Assembly (NCBI GenBank): GCA_019753375.1
Contig: JAIELC010000024.1
Coordinates: 1 to 64,000 of the forward strand
From: Sphingomonas sp.
GTDB lineage: Bacteria; Pseudomonadota; Alphaproteobacteria; Sphingomonadales; Sphingomonadaceae
DNA length: 64,000 nucleotides
Direction: 5' to 3'
Shown here: piece after piece, positions 21,387 to 32,531 of the stretch
Layout: each line of letters begins with the position of its first letter
Position numbering within the stretch: the stretch's first letter is position 1
Notes under the pieces: generated by a model
Databases searched by the model: none
The model's input: only the letters and a program-made list of their open reading frames with translations
What the model was told of the DNA's origin: nothing
Made by a program: the position numbers and the translations under genes

Positions 21387-21410
21387 GTTCCACTCTTGTT
21401 CCAATAGAAC
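21387..21410 (+). promoter_or_regulatory. LexA (SOS) box upstream of recA: GTTC-CACTCTT-GTTC, overlapping GTTC-CAATA-GAAC
   Basis: Exact match to the alphaproteobacterial SOS box GTTC-N7-GTTC, about 80 bp upstream of the recA ATG. Confidence 0.85.
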
Positions 21411-21478
21411 ATTTCCGGTACGAAGCGATCCAACGCATTGAACCTGACCCTTGAACAGTCTAGCGACGGGAGCTTCCA

Positions 21479-22576
21479 ATGGCCGCACAATTGAAGGTAA
21501 TCGATCCCAACATGGCAGCATCAAATGACAAGGCGGCAACCGACCGTCAAAAGGCCCTTGAGGCAGCACTGGCGCAAATCGATCGTGCTTTCGGCAAGGG
21601 ATCAGCCATGCGGCTTGGATCCAAGGAAGCGATGCAGGTCGAATCGATTTCAACCGGGTCGCTTGGACTTGATATCGCGCTTGGCGTCGGTGGTCTGCCG
21701 CGGGGGCGCGTGATCGAAATTTACGGGCCGGAAAGCTCGGGCAAGACAACGCTGGCACTGCATGTCATTGCCGAAGCGCAGAAAAATGGTGGAACGGCGG
21801 CATTTGTCGACGCCGAACATGCCCTTGATCCGGTCTATGCCAAAAAGCTGGGCGTCAACATTGACGAGCTGATTGTGTCGCAGCCGGATACCGGCGAGCA
21901 AGCGCTGGAAATCACCGATACGCTGGTGCGGTCTAACGCGATTGATGTTCTGGTGGTCGACTCGGTCGCGGCCTTGGTCCCGCGTGCCGAAATTGAAGGT
22001 GAAATGGGCGACAGCCATGTCGGCTTGCAGGCGCGATTGATGTCGCAGTCGTTGCGCAAACTGACCGGATCGATCAGCCGCTCGCGCTGTATGGTGATTT
22101 TTATCAACCAGCTGCGGATGAAGATTGGCGTGATGTACGGCAATCCTGAAACCACCACGGGCGGCAACGCGCTGAAATTCTACGCGTCGGTCCGCCTCGA
22201 TATTCGTCGCACCGGGCAGATCAAGGATCGCGAGGACATTGTCGGCAACACCACGCGCGTCAAGGTCGTCAAGAACAAGGTCGCACCGCCGTTCAAGCAG
22301 GTTGAGTTCGACATCATGTATGGTCAGGGCATTTCCAAGATCGGTGAAGTGCTCGATCTGGGCGTCAAGGCTGGCCTTGTCGAAAAATCGGGCGCGTGGT
22401 TTTCCTATGACAGCGTCCGGATTGGCCAAGGTCGCGAAAATGCCAAGACCTATCTGACCGACAATCCGGAAATGGCCAATCGGCTCGAAGCGGCAATCCG
22501 CAGTCGGGTTGATAAGGTTGCCGAGGAAATGATGGTGGGTCCCGATGGCGATGATGCCGGCGACGACCAGGAATAA
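21479..22576 (+). CDS. recA: Recombinase RecA
   Basis: [39 protein letters not shown]; full-length with acidic C-terminus. Confidence 0.98.
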   Translation: MAAQLKVIDPNMAASNDKAATDRQKALEAALAQIDRAFGKGSAMRLGSKEAMQVESISTGSLGLDIALGVGGLPRGRVIEIYGPESSGKTTLALHVIAEAQKNGGTAAFVDAEHALDPVYAKKLGVNIDELIVSQPDTGEQALEITDTLVRSNAIDVLVVDSVAALVPRAEIEGEMGDSHVGLQARLMSQSLRKLTGSISRSRCMVIFINQLRMKIGVMYGNPETTTGGNALKFYASVRLDIRRTGQIKDREDIVGNTTRVKVVKNKVAPPFKQVEFDIMYGQGISKIGEVLDLGVKAGLVEKSGAWFSYDSVRIGQGRENAKTYLTDNPEMANRLEAAIRSRVDKVAEEMMVGPDGDDAGDDQE

Positions 22577-22618
22577 TGATCGATCTTTTTCGCGGCGTTC
22601 TCCCCGTCGCAAGCTTGG

Positions 22619-22653
22619 AAAGGCCCGCCTCGCTTGGCGGGCCTTTCATTTTT
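22619..22653 (+). terminator. Rho-independent terminator of recA
   Basis: Perfect 11-bp stem AAAGGCCCGCC-TCGCTT-GGCGGGCCTTT followed by CATTTTT. Confidence 0.85.
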
Positions 22654-22701
22654 GGGCGGCGGCGCTCAACGTGCGTCGCGACGGGATTGGAGGGACGTGC
22701 G

Positions 22702-23532
22702 ATGGCGGCGGCAATGGACTGGACCGGGCCAGTAGGGTCGATCTGGGCGCAGGAATGGGCAAGGACCGACCGCAGTTTTGCTGATCTGTCGCGCTATCTT
22801 GATGCGGCTGTCCTCGATCAGCTTCCAGATCATGCCCGGCGAGCGGTTGATATTGGCGCAGGGGCGGGGGCGACGAGCATTGCGCTGGCCAAGGCGCGGC
22901 CCGATCTGCAGGTCACCGGCCTTGATATCTCACCCGATCTGCTGGCGATCGCCCGTGCACGCGGGGCCAGGCTTGCCAATTTGTCGTTCATCACCGGTGC
23001 CGCCGAGCAATCCGCCGCGCAGCTTGCGCCGATTGATCTGTTTGTCTCTCGCCACGGTGTGATGTTCTTTGCCGATCCGGTGGCGGCATTTTCGGCGCTT
23101 CGTGCGACCGCCGCACCCGGTGCCCGCTTGGTGTTCAGCTGTTTTCGGACAATGAACGACAATCCCTGGGCAACGGCGTTGATAGCCGCGATCGGCGATT
23201 CGCCGCCATCCCCCAGCGGCTATGTCCCCGGTCCCTTCGCTTTTGCTGAGACGGCGTTCGTGGCCGATATCCTGACGCAAGCCGGATGGACCAGCATGCT
23301 GCCGACGGCGGTTGACTATCGATATCGGGCGGGAGAGGGCGATGACCCGGTTGCCGATGCGCTCTCGTTCTTCAAGCGGATTGGCCCGACATCGCGGCTG
23401 TTGTTCGAGGCCGATGACGCTGCCCGGCCGGCCATGCTTGAACGATTGCGAGCGATCCTGACCGCGCAGCGCGTGGGCAATGCAGTCGACTTTCCGGCAG
23501 CTGCATGGCTATGGTCGGCACACGCCGATTGA
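22702..23532 (+). CDS. Class I SAM-dependent methyltransferase
   Basis: Motif I RRAVDIGAGAGATSIALAKARPDLQVTGLDIS. ATG at 22702 chosen because the longer ORF reads through the recA terminator. Confidence 0.82.
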   Translation: MAAAMDWTGPVGSIWAQEWARTDRSFADLSRYLDAAVLDQLPDHARRAVDIGAGAGATSIALAKARPDLQVTGLDISPDLLAIARARGARLANLSFITGAAEQSAAQLAPIDLFVSRHGVMFFADPVAAFSALRATAAPGARLVFSCFRTMNDNPWATALIAAIGDSPPSPSGYVPGPFAFAETAFVADILTQAGWTSMLPTAVDYRYRAGEGDDPVADALSFFKRIGPTSRLLFEADDAARPAMLERLRAILTAQRVGNAVDFPAAAWLWSAHAD

Positions 23533-23548
23533 TCCTGGAGAGCCACGT

Positions 23549-24181
23549 ATGACCATCATTGTCCATCATCTCGAAAATTCGCGCTCACAGCGAATTTTGT
23601 GGCTGCTCGAGGAAGTTGGCCTTCCCTATGAGATCAAGCGCTATGAGCGGAACAAGCAGACAATGCTTGCCCCGCCCGAGCTAAAGGCAGTGCACCCGCT
23701 TGGCAAATCCCCGGTGATCGAGGATCGTGACGATGGCCGCGTGATCGCGGAGACCGGCGCGATCGCCGAATACATCGTGGAAAAAGCCGATGGAAAATTC
23801 GGCCCGCCGGTGCATCGCGATGCGGTGCTCCGCTATCGGCAATTTCTGCATTATGCCGAAGGATCGATGATGCCACCGCTGCTGATGATGCTGGTGCTAG
23901 GGCGCGTGCCGATCTTTGGCAAAAGCGCCATCAAGCGGGTCGCGGCAATGTTCGCCCCGCATCTGGACTATGTCGAAAGCGAACTCGCCAGCCGTCCATG
24001 GTTTGCCGGCGATGACATCAGCGCGGCCGATGTGATGATGAGCTTTCCGCTGGAAGCCGCGCGCCGTCGTGCCAGGCTGGACGCGTCAAGACCAGCAACA
24101 ATTGCTTGGCTCGACAAGATCCACGCGCGGCCCGCCTATCAAACCGCGCTGAAAAAGGGCGGACCCTACGCCTATGCCTGA
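23549..24181 (+). CDS. Glutathione S-transferase family protein
   Basis: IIVHHLENSRSQRILWLLEEVGLPYEI; LGKSPVIED; GDDISAADVMMSFPLE. Confidence 0.88.
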   Translation: MTIIVHHLENSRSQRILWLLEEVGLPYEIKRYERNKQTMLAPPELKAVHPLGKSPVIEDRDDGRVIAETGAIAEYIVEKADGKFGPPVHRDAVLRYRQFLHYAEGSMMPPLLMMLVLGRVPIFGKSAIKRVAAMFAPHLDYVESELASRPWFAGDDISAADVMMSFPLEAARRRARLDASRPATIAWLDKIHARPAYQTALKKGGPYAYA

Positions 24182-24207
24182 TGGCCCTATAGCTGATGGC
24201 CCTATCC

Positions 24208-25464
24208 CTAATTGAGGGGCGTCGGCTCGTTCAGGCCGGTTTCCCACTTCGCGATGACCGTTGCGGCAACCGCGTTGCCGATCACGTTGGTGGCTGACCG
24301 CCCCATATCAAGAAAATGATCGATCGCAAGGACCAGCAAAAGCCCCGCTTCGGGCAGCTTGAACTGCGCCAGGGTAGCCGCGATCACGACCAGACTCGCG
24401 CGCGGGACGCCCGCAATCCCCTTGGATGTGATCATCAGCGTCAGCAACATCGCGATCTGGGTTTCGAGCGGCAGGTTGATGCCATAGGCCTGGGCGATGA
24501 ACAGCGACGCAAAGGTCATGTACATCATCGACCCGTCGAGGTTGAACGAATAGCCCAGTGGCAGGACGAAGCTGGCGATGCGGTTCGGAACACCGAACCG
24601 CTCCAGCGCTTCGAGTGTCCTCGGAAACGCGGCCTCTGATGAGGCGGTCGAAAAGGCAAGCAGCATCGGCTCGCGGATATAGCGAATGAGCGTGCCGGTC
24701 CGTGGGCCAATGATCAGAAAACAAATGCCCAGCAACAACACCCACAGCGCACCCAGCCCGATGTAAACGCTGCCCATGAAGTAAGCGAGCTTGCCGATTA
24801 CCCCCGGCCCTTGTTCGATCAGCGTTGCGGCAACCGCCGCGAAGACCGCGAAGGGGGCAAACCGCATGACATAGTCGGTAATCTTCAGCATCACCGCGAC
24901 CAGCCCTTCCGCCGCGCGCACGAGCGGCGCGGCGACGTCGCCAACCGCCGTGATCGCGACGCCGAAAAAGACCGAAAAGATAACGATCTGGAGGATTTCG
25001 TTTTTGGCCATCGCATCGATGATGGAACTTGGAAAAATATGGGTAATGACCTTCGCGACGTCGAAATTGCTCTTGTCGAGGCCGGCATCGCCGGTGGTTG
25101 GCGGCAACGGCAGATTGAGGCCGATCCCGGGCTGGAGCAGGTGAACGAGGATCAGGCCCAGCGTTAACGACATCAGACTGGCGCAGATAAACCAGCCCAG
25201 CGATTTGATGCCGACGCGACCCAGCGCCCCGGTGTCGCCCATATGCGCAATGCCGACAACCAGCGTGGAAAACACCAGCGGTGCGATGATCATCTTGATC
25301 AGACTTAAGAAGATGGTCGTAACAATGCCGAACCAGTGCGCGATGTCCTTGAGCTGCGCGGTAGCCGCTGCACTGCCATCGTCGATCGATGCATTGATCG
25401 CCCAGCCCGTAGCCATGCCGAGCACCAGGCCAATCAGGATAAAAAGTGTCAGCCGCTTGGCCAT
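24208..25464 (-). CDS. Dicarboxylate/amino acid:cation symporter (DAACS family)
   Basis: AFSTASSEAAFPRTLEALERFGVPNRIASFVLPLGYSFNLDGSMMYMTFASLFIAQ; GIAGVPRASLVVI. Start corrected to ATG 25464. Confidence 0.9.
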   Translation of the reverse strand: MAKRLTLFILIGLVLGMATGWAINASIDDGSAAATAQLKDIAHWFGIVTTIFLSLIKMIIAPLVFSTLVVGIAHMGDTGALGRVGIKSLGWFICASLMSLTLGLILVHLLQPGIGLNLPLPPTTGDAGLDKSNFDVAKVITHIFPSSIIDAMAKNEILQIVIFSVFFGVAITAVGDVAAPLVRAAEGLVAVMLKITDYVMRFAPFAVFAAVAATLIEQGPGVIGKLAYFMGSVYIGLGALWVLLLGICFLIIGPRTGTLIRYIREPMLLAFSTASSEAAFPRTLEALERFGVPNRIASFVLPLGYSFNLDGSMMYMTFASLFIAQAYGINLPLETQIAMLLTLMITSKGIAGVPRASLVVIAATLAQFKLPEAGLLLVLAIDHFLDMGRSATNVIGNAVAATVIAKWETGLNEPTPLN

Positions 25465-25567
25465 TAATGCATTCCCGCAATGGTTGAAGGCGTCAAGGAA
25501 GGGGATTGCGGCCGCGCGGTCAAGCGCCCAAACATCTGGGCAGGCACGAAACCGGGGATTACAAACC

Positions 25568-26836
25568 ATGCGCGCACATGATTTCAGCATCAATCGGCGC
25601 GCCCTGTTGAAGGCCGCGGCGTTTGCGCCGCTGGCAACGCTGCCCGGCATTGCCATCGCCGCGAGCCCTGCGCCTGCCGGGTTGACGAGCATCACACGCG
25701 GCGCGGTGCCAATTGGCCGCGACGAGCGCCACGCCAGAATTGGCCGGGCGCAGGAACTGATGCAGCGTCAACGCATCGGGGCGATTATTGTCGAGCCCGG
25801 TTCGAGCCTTGATTATTTTACCGGGGTTCGGTGGCACCGGAGCGAACGGCTGACCGCGGCGGTGATCCCGGCGGCCGGTGATCCTATCATCATTACCCCG
25901 TATTTCGAAGAACCATCGGTGCGCGAAACGCTTGGCGTGACCGCACAAGTCCGCGTTTGGCAGGAGGATGAAGACCCTATCAAGCTGGTCGCCGATGCGC
26001 TGCGCGAGCGCAATTTTGCCGGATTGCCGGTTGGGATTGAAGAGACTGTGCGCTTTTTCGCGAGCAACGGCATTGCCCGGGCATTGCCGTCGATATCGGT
26101 GGAATCGGCTAATCCGGTGGTGCGCGGCGTGCGCATGATCAAGACCCCCGCAGAACTGGCGCTGATGCAGGCGGCCAGCGATGTAACGATCGCCGCCTAC
26201 CGATCGGTCATCCCGCGAATCAGGGAAGGCATGACCCCGGCCGAGATCGCCAAAATGATGAACGACGCGACGACGGCGCTGGGGGGCGAGCCCGAATTCG
26301 CGTTGATCCTGCTGGGAGAAGCCAGCGCCTATCCGCATGGATCGGGCAAGCCACAGGCGGTGCGCGACGGGAATGTCGTGCTGATGGACTGCGGTTGTAC
26401 GGTCCACGGCTATCAATCGGATATTTCGCGCAGCTTTGTCTTTGGAAAGGCGTCGGCCGAACAGCGGATGGTGTGGGATCAGGTTGCCCAGGGGCAGCAA
26501 ATTGCGCGTGCTGCGGCGAAGGTCGGCGTCCCCGCCGGCAATGTCGACGATGCGGTTCGCCAACAATACCAGGCCTGGGGCTATGGACCCGGCTATAAAT
26601 TGCCCGGTCTGTCGCACCGGACCGGGCACGGCATCGGCATGGACGGACACGAGCCGGTCAATCTGGTGCACGGAGAGGCGACCTTATTGGCGCCCGGCAT
26701 GTGTTTTTCAAACGAGCCCGGCATCTACATTCCCGGAAAGTTCGGCATTCGCCTGGAAGACTGTTTCCATATGACCGATGCCGGACCCGAGTGGTTCAGT
26801 ACTCCGCCGACCAGCATCGACGCGCCCCTGGGCTGA
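25568..26836 (+). CDS. M24 family (Xaa-Pro) metallopeptidase with twin-arginine signal peptide
   Basis: NRRALLKAAAFAPLATLPGIAIA Tat-like signal; DCGCTVHGYQSDISRSFVFG, SHRTGHGIGMDGHEPVNL, FSNEPGIYIPGKFGIRLEDCF. Confidence 0.88.
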   Translation: MRAHDFSINRRALLKAAAFAPLATLPGIAIAASPAPAGLTSITRGAVPIGRDERHARIGRAQELMQRQRIGAIIVEPGSSLDYFTGVRWHRSERLTAAVIPAAGDPIIITPYFEEPSVRETLGVTAQVRVWQEDEDPIKLVADALRERNFAGLPVGIEETVRFFASNGIARALPSISVESANPVVRGVRMIKTPAELALMQAASDVTIAAYRSVIPRIREGMTPAEIAKMMNDATTALGGEPEFALILLGEASAYPHGSGKPQAVRDGNVVLMDCGCTVHGYQSDISRSFVFGKASAEQRMVWDQVAQGQQIARAAAKVGVPAGNVDDAVRQQYQAWGYGPGYKLPGLSHRTGHGIGMDGHEPVNLVHGEATLLAPGMCFSNEPGIYIPGKFGIRLEDCFHMTDAGPEWFSTPPTSIDAPLG

Positions 26837-26966
26837 TCGGACCAGCGGCCATCGCAATGCGGTGCAGTCGCCGCTTCCCGTCGCCGGCGCGAGATCCCAA
26901 CCGACAACGCTAGATGGGGAATGATTTCCCCCAAGTCACGATCGACGGGAGCCGCTTATCTGTGCG

Positions 26967-27743
26967 TCAGGGTGTCGTCTGATCGGCCCTTGCGTCGAGC
27001 CAGTCCGCGAGCGCACGATAGGACAGCGGCCGGGTCAATCGCACGCCGATTTCTCCCCTTGCGTTCCAGCGGACAACGCCGTGCGCCGCGCCAAGCCCCT
27101 CGATCGAAACAACCACGGCCTCATCACGCTGGAACTCCGCATCCCCGATGATCCCGACGCCATTGATCGAGATGTTGGCAACAACGCCGTCGATAGATTC
27201 GGTCGTTCCGGCGACGTGAACGGCGCCATGTCGGATAAATCGCGGCGCCCGCGGCTGGAGGCGAAGAATCGAGGGCCGCTCTTCCTTCAGCATCGCCGCG
27301 ACGTCGATCGGGGCATCAAAATTGACCCCGGCCTCACGAGGGCGGGACCACCGGACAGTCGCATCCAAGCGGCGATCAGAGCGCAACTCAACGGTCACGC
27401 GCGAACCGATTGCGGGCACAATATTGGCCTCGATTGCAACGCCGCCTGCGGAGATATTGCGAATCACGCAGAGCTGGTCCCGGTCCCCGCAGACCAGCCG
27501 GCCAACGCGAAACACCGATACATGGCGATTGCCTTCGCGCCGCTCCACAAAGCCACGCCGACCATCAAGCTCCATGGTCGGCGCGTGCATCATCGCGTTC
27601 GGTTTTTTTGCTTTGGGCGCTGCCGCCTTGGGTTTCTTAGCCTTTGGCTCGGCTGCCTCAAGCGCTGCCGCCTTCGGCTTTTTGGCGTTTGGTTTGGGGG
27701 ATTTGGGCTTCGCGGCGTCCATCTTTCGCTTACTTTCCCCCAA
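26967..27743 (-). CDS. PilZ-domain protein (probably two PilZ modules) with Lys/Ala/Pro-rich N-terminal tail
   Basis: RREGNRHVSVFRVGRL and ISAGGVAIEA plus a second NISINGVGIIG module; N-terminal KPKAKKPKAAAPKAKKPNA. Confidence 0.72.
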   Translation of the reverse strand: MGESKRKMDAAKPKSPKPNAKKPKAAALEAAEPKAKKPKAAAPKAKKPNAMMHAPTMELDGRRGFVERREGNRHVSVFRVGRLVCGDRDQLCVIRNISAGGVAIEANIVPAIGSRVTVELRSDRRLDATVRWSRPREAGVNFDAPIDVAAMLKEERPSILRLQPRAPRFIRHGAVHVAGTTESIDGVVANISINGVGIIGDAEFQRDEAVVVSIEGLGAAHGVVRWNARGEIGVRLTRPLSYRALADWLDARADQTTP

Positions 27744-27940
27744 CGCCGGCTGGCCGATTGATCGTTTCGTTTCGATACTAGATTGCTTGCATTAAAGCTA
27801 TGTCAATACGCGTTTTTTGACGCGTTCGCATCTACTGATTTTCGCAAAAAATCGACCTTAGCCGCAGTGGTTAGGTGGCTAATTGCCGGGAAGCGCGCGT
27901 TTTGCTTGAGCAAGAGGCGCCGCCGCCCTAGATCACCACG

Positions 27941-30601
27941 ATGACCTCGACCAACGATATCCGCCGTTCGTTCCTCGATTATTTCGCGCAGGAAGGACAT
28001 GAACGCGTCGCCTCGGCGCCGCTGGTCCCGCATAACGATCCGACGCTGATGTTCGTCAATGCCGGCATGGTCCCGTTCAAGAACGTCTTCACCGGATTGG
28101 AGACGCGGCCCTATGTCACGGCGACAAGCGCCCAAAAGTGCGTGCGGGCGGGAGGTAAGCACAACGATCTTGATAATGTTGGCTACACGGCGCGGCACCA
28201 CACGTTCTTTGAAATGCTCGGAAATTTCTCTTTCGGCGATTATTTCAAGGAGCGCGCCATTTCATTGGCATGGAATCTGGTTACGCGCGAATGGGGCGTC
28301 GCGAAGGACCGGTTGACCGTTACTGTCTACCACACCGATGACGAAGCCTTTGATCTTTGGCAAAAGATTGCGGGTCTTCCTGAAAGCCGCATCATCCGCA
28401 TCGCGACCAAGGATAATTTCTGGGCGATGGGAGACAGTGGTCCCTGCGGCCCGTGCTCCGAGATTTTCTATGATCATGGCGATCATATTTTTGGCGGGCC
28501 CCCCGGGAGCCCCGATGAGGATGGCGACCGGTTTGTCGAGATCTGGAACCTGGTGTTCATGCAATATGAACAGGAAGCCAATGAAATCGTCGAAGAACTC
28601 CCCAAAAAATCGATCGATACCGGCCTGGGGCTCGAACGTGTCGCGGCAGTCATGCAGGGCGTCCACGATAATTACGACACCGACACGTTTCGGGCGCTGA
28701 TCGCGGCATCGGGCGCGCTGACCCATACGGCGACGACGGGCGACAATCAGGCCAGCCACCGCGTCATTGCCGATCATCTGCGCACGTCGGGCTTTCTGGT
28801 TGCCGATGGCGTGCTGCCCGCCAATGAAGGGCGCGGCTATGTGTTGCGGCGGATCATGCGGCGCGCGATGCGGCACGCCCATTTGCTGGGCGCAAAAGAC
28901 CCGCTGATGCACCGGCTTGTTCCGGCGCTGGTGGCGGAAATGGGCGCCGCCTACCCCGAACTCGTGCGTGCGCAAGCGGCGATTGAAGCGACGCTGCACC
29001 AGGAAGAAACGCGCTTTCGCCAAACCCTCGATAAGGGACTGAAACTGCTCGACGAAGCGACCACCGGCATGGCCGCGGGCGACGTTTTGGCGGGGGAGAC
29101 CGCGTTCAAGCTTTACGACACCTATGGGTTTCCCTTTGATCTGACCCAGGATGCCTTGCGCGCGCAGGGATTTGGCGTCGATACCGCTGGCTTTGACACG
29201 GCCATGGCCGAACAGAAGCGCGCGGCCAGGGCCGCCTGGAAAGGATCGGGCGATCGCGCCTCCGATGACGTCTGGTTTGATATCGCCGAGGAGTCGGGCG
29301 GGACTGAATTCACCGGGTACACATCGACGGTGGGTGAAGGTCAGGTAGTGGCGATGGTGAAGGATGGTCAGCGCGTGGCCACGGCATCGGCTGGTGACAT
29401 GGTCCAGATCATCACCAATCAGACGCCCTTCTATGGCGAAAGTGGCGGCCAGATGGGGGACGCAGGGACTATCAGCAGCGATACAGGGCTGCGGGCGACC
29501 GTCAGCGACACGGCCAAGGCACTGGGCCGGTTGCACGTTCATCAGGCTGTGATCGATGCGGGCGAGATCAAGGTTGGCGACAATGTTCATCTCGCCATCG
29601 ACACCGCTCGGCGGGATGCGACACGCGCCAATCACTCGGCGACGCATCTGCTTCATGCGGCGCTACGGGCGCGGCTTGGCGGGCATGTGACCCAGAAGGG
29701 CAGTCTGGTTGCCCCTGATCGGCTGCGGTTCGATTTTTCCCATCCGACCGCGCTTTCGCCGCAGGAGATTGCCGATATCGAGGCGGACGTTAATCGCCAG
29801 ATCCGCGGCAATCAGGACGTGTCTACCCGGCTGATGACGCCCGATGATGCCATCGCCGCAGGCGCAATGGCGCTGTTTGGCGAAAAATATGGTGACGAGG
29901 TGCGCGTGCTGAGCATGGGCGCGAATGACAATGCGCCCTATTCGGTCGAGCTGTGCGGCGGCACCCATGTCCGGGCGCTGGGCGATATTGCGGTGTTCAA
30001 GATCATCAGCGAAAGCGCGGTGTCATCCGGCATTCGGCGGATCGAGGCGCTGACGGGCGAAGCGGCACGCTTGTGGCTGGTCGATCGCGACGAAAAATTG
30101 CGTGACGTCGCCGCAGCGTTGAAGGCATCCCCCGATGAAGTGCCGGCGCGGGTTGCGACGCTGATCGAGGACCGACGCCGGCTCGAACGCGAGCTGGCCG
30201 ATGCCAAAAAGGCGTTGGCGCTGGGCGGCGCTGGCGCCGCCGCACCGGCTGGACCCGAGATGATCGGCGGCGTCGCCTTTGCCGCGCAAGTGGTCGATGG
30301 GCTGGATCCCAAGGGGCTGCGCGGCGCGGTTGACGACATGAAAGCGCGGATCGGATCGGGCATTGCGATGCTCGTGGCGGTCAATGACGGGCGCGCGTCG
30401 GTCGCGGTCGGCGTATCCGATGATCTGACCGGTACCCACAACGCCGTCGACTTGCTGCGCGTGGCCGTCGCGGCGCTGGGCGGGCAGGGGGGTGGCGGCC
30501 GCCCCGACATGGCGCAGGGCGGCGGCCCTGACGGCGCCCGCGCACACGATGCGGTGGCGGTGGTCAAAGCGGCACTGGCGGAGGCCAAGGCGGCCGCCTG
30601 A
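27941..30601 (+). CDS. alaS: Alanyl-tRNA synthetase
   Basis: [65 protein letters not shown]. Confidence 0.98.
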   Translation: MTSTNDIRRSFLDYFAQEGHERVASAPLVPHNDPTLMFVNAGMVPFKNVFTGLETRPYVTATSAQKCVRAGGKHNDLDNVGYTARHHTFFEMLGNFSFGDYFKERAISLAWNLVTREWGVAKDRLTVTVYHTDDEAFDLWQKIAGLPESRIIRIATKDNFWAMGDSGPCGPCSEIFYDHGDHIFGGPPGSPDEDGDRFVEIWNLVFMQYEQEANEIVEELPKKSIDTGLGLERVAAVMQGVHDNYDTDTFRALIAASGALTHTATTGDNQASHRVIADHLRTSGFLVADGVLPANEGRGYVLRRIMRRAMRHAHLLGAKDPLMHRLVPALVAEMGAAYPELVRAQAAIEATLHQEETRFRQTLDKGLKLLDEATTGMAAGDVLAGETAFKLYDTYGFPFDLTQDALRAQGFGVDTAGFDTAMAEQKRAARAAWKGSGDRASDDVWFDIAEESGGTEFTGYTSTVGEGQVVAMVKDGQRVATASAGDMVQIITNQTPFYGESGGQMGDAGTISSDTGLRATVSDTAKALGRLHVHQAVIDAGEIKVGDNVHLAIDTARRDATRANHSATHLLHAALRARLGGHVTQKGSLVAPDRLRFDFSHPTALSPQEIADIEADVNRQIRGNQDVSTRLMTPDDAIAAGAMALFGEKYGDEVRVLSMGANDNAPYSVELCGGTHVRALGDIAVFKIISESAVSSGIRRIEALTGEAARLWLVDRDEKLRDVAAALKASPDEVPARVATLIEDRRRLERELADAKKALALGGAGAAAPAGPEMIGGVAFAAQVVDGLDPKGLRGAVDDMKARIGSGIAMLVAVNDGRASVAVGVSDDLTGTHNAVDLLRVAVAALGGQGGGGRPDMAQGGGPDGARAHDAVAVVKAALAEAKAAA

Positions 30602-30677
30602 GCGCCTGGAGCGTTTGCAAGCCAGGTGGAAACACCTGACAACTCGGAAAAACGGGCAAACCAACAACCTGGGGTGC

Positions 30678-30700
30678 CGGTTTTGATTCAATCAAAACCG
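30678..30700. terminator. Hairpin between convergent alaS and antiporter genes (possible bidirectional terminator)
   Basis: Perfect 10-bp stem CGGTTTTGAT-TCA-ATCAAAACCG in the 107-bp convergent gap. Confidence 0.6.
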
Positions 30701-30708
30701 AACGCGCG

Positions 30709-32484
30709 CTAGACGGGATCGCCCTTGCGCACCCGCCTTAGGCGTGGCTCGCGATCAAGCCCTGCCTGGTCCTTGATCGCCTTGCGCAGCTCGTCGCGCT
30801 TTTCATGGATGCTGGCAATCACCGGGCCCATTGCCACGCCCAGATCGACCAGCACCGCCTCTGACAGCTGGAGCGAGCTTTCAAGCGTTTCGGGTACAGC
30901 ATCGGTGGCACCGGCGCGATAGAGTTGCGCAGCGTGATCGGGATCGCGCGCCCGCGCAACAATGGTCAACCCCGGCACCCATGCCCGTACCCGGCGCACC
31001 AGCCGGACGCTCAGCACCGGATCGTCCATCGTCAGGATGAGCGCGTCGGCGCGCCCCAGATTGAGCCGATCGGTGAATTCTGATCGCGCCACGTCGCCAA
31101 AGGCGACCGGATAGCCATCGCGACGCGCGGCATTGACGGTATCGATATCGGCTTCGACCGCGATAAAGGCTTTGCCGTGCGCGCGCAGCATATCGGCGAC
31201 CAGCCGCCCGACACGGCCAAAACCGATGACCACGCTGCCCGGCCCCTGCAGATCAAGGTCGAGGTCAAGATCATCATTGATCCGTCGCCGCTCGATCTGT
31301 CGCGACGCATTGCGGCCCAATCGTGCCAAAAGCGGCGTGATCGTCAGGCCGATGGCGGTAACGGTCTGCCAGAAGGCAGCGGTTGACGGCAAAATGAGGT
31401 GCGCCTGCGTCGCCGCACCCAGCATGATCAGCGTAGTTTCCGACGGGCTGCCCATCAGCACCCCGGTCTCCGCCGCAATGCCGGTTCGCGTTCCCGACAA
31501 GCGCAAAAGCCCGAATGTCACCGCGGCTTTGACCGCAACGACACCGGTCACAGCGGCGATCAGCGCCGGCCATTGCTGGGAAACCATGTCGAGATCGAGT
31601 CCCATGCCGACCGTGATCAGAAATACGCCCAGCGCCAATCCCTTGAATGGCGCGGTCATCACTTCGACCTCACCGACATATTCGGTCTCTGCAATCAGAA
31701 TGCCGGCGAGCAGGGCACCGACGATGGGTGATAATCCCGCGGCAGTCGTCGCCAGACTGGCGGTAATCACAACCAGAAGCGAAGCGGCCAGAAACAGCTC
31801 GGGGCTTTTGGTGCGTGCTGCCTGGGCAAACAGCCGGGGTAGCACCAGCCGTCCCGCAACGAACATGATCAGCACGGTCACCAGGGCGCCCGCCGCGATC
31901 TGGACAATCCCGATCCATCCCGCCGCCGCCGCCATTGGCGCAAAGGCACCCAGCACAAAGATGATCGGCACCAGCGCCAGATCTTCGAACAACAGCATCG
32001 CAAAGGCAGATCGACCGACCGGCCCCGTCGTGCCGACAATCGGCAACACCAGGGCCGTGGAGGACAAAGCGAGCGCCAGGCCAAGCCCGATTGCGCCGTT
32101 TACGCTCAATCCGGTAAGGTACAGAAACAGCGCGAGGATCATGCCCGATGCCAGCAGCTCGGCCGCGCCAACCCCGAATACTTCCGCGCGCATCGACCAT
32201 AGCCGCTTCAGGCTCAGCTCCAGGCCGATCGAAAAGAGCAGCAGCACGATGCCGAACTCGGCGAACGGCTCAATCGCCTGAACATCGCTGATCGTGACAT
32301 AGCGCAGCCATGGCAGCGTCGCGTCGAGCGCTCCCAGCCCATGCGGTCCGACCAGGATCCCCACCAGAATGAAGCCGATAACCGGGCTGATGCGGAAACG
32401 GGCAAAGGCCGGGATCACAATCCCTGCCGCGCCAAGAATGACCAGCGCGTCTGAAAAACCGTGACTGTCGAGGGGAGAAGCCAT
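30709..32484 (-). CDS. CPA2 family cation:proton antiporter (Kef/YbaL-like) with TrkA-N domain
   Basis: Multiple TM helices, GPHGLG, SSTALVLPIVG, and C-terminal NAD-binding GPGSVVIGFGRVGRLVADMLRA. Confidence 0.88.
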   Translation of the reverse strand: MASPLDSHGFSDALVILGAAGIVIPAFARFRISPVIGFILVGILVGPHGLGALDATLPWLRYVTISDVQAIEPFAEFGIVLLLFSIGLELSLKRLWSMRAEVFGVGAAELLASGMILALFLYLTGLSVNGAIGLGLALALSSTALVLPIVGTTGPVGRSAFAMLLFEDLALVPIIFVLGAFAPMAAAAGWIGIVQIAAGALVTVLIMFVAGRLVLPRLFAQAARTKSPELFLAASLLVVITASLATTAAGLSPIVGALLAGILIAETEYVGEVEVMTAPFKGLALGVFLITVGMGLDLDMVSQQWPALIAAVTGVVAVKAAVTFGLLRLSGTRTGIAAETGVLMGSPSETTLIMLGAATQAHLILPSTAAFWQTVTAIGLTITPLLARLGRNASRQIERRRINDDLDLDLDLQGPGSVVIGFGRVGRLVADMLRAHGKAFIAVEADIDTVNAARRDGYPVAFGDVARSEFTDRLNLGRADALILTMDDPVLSVRLVRRVRAWVPGLTIVARARDPDHAAQLYRAGATDAVPETLESSLQLSEAVLVDLGVAMGPVIASIHEKRDELRKAIKDQAGLDREPRLRRVRKGDPV

Positions 32485-32531
32485 GTAATCAGCCTAGCGG
32501 CGGCGCGGCGCGGCGTCACCCCATAGCGGGA

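Noticed and set aside
27600-27720. Low-complexity repeat in the PilZ gene as a possible repeat element or CRISPR
   Set aside because: It is coding K/A/P-rich sequence without regular spacers. No CRISPR array was seen anywhere in the window.
28262-29656. 464-aa minus-strand ORF opposite alaS
   Set aside because: Shadow ORF of alaS.
31133-32281. 382-aa plus-strand ORF opposite the antiporter
   Set aside because: Ser/Pro/Arg-rich shadow ORF without domain features.
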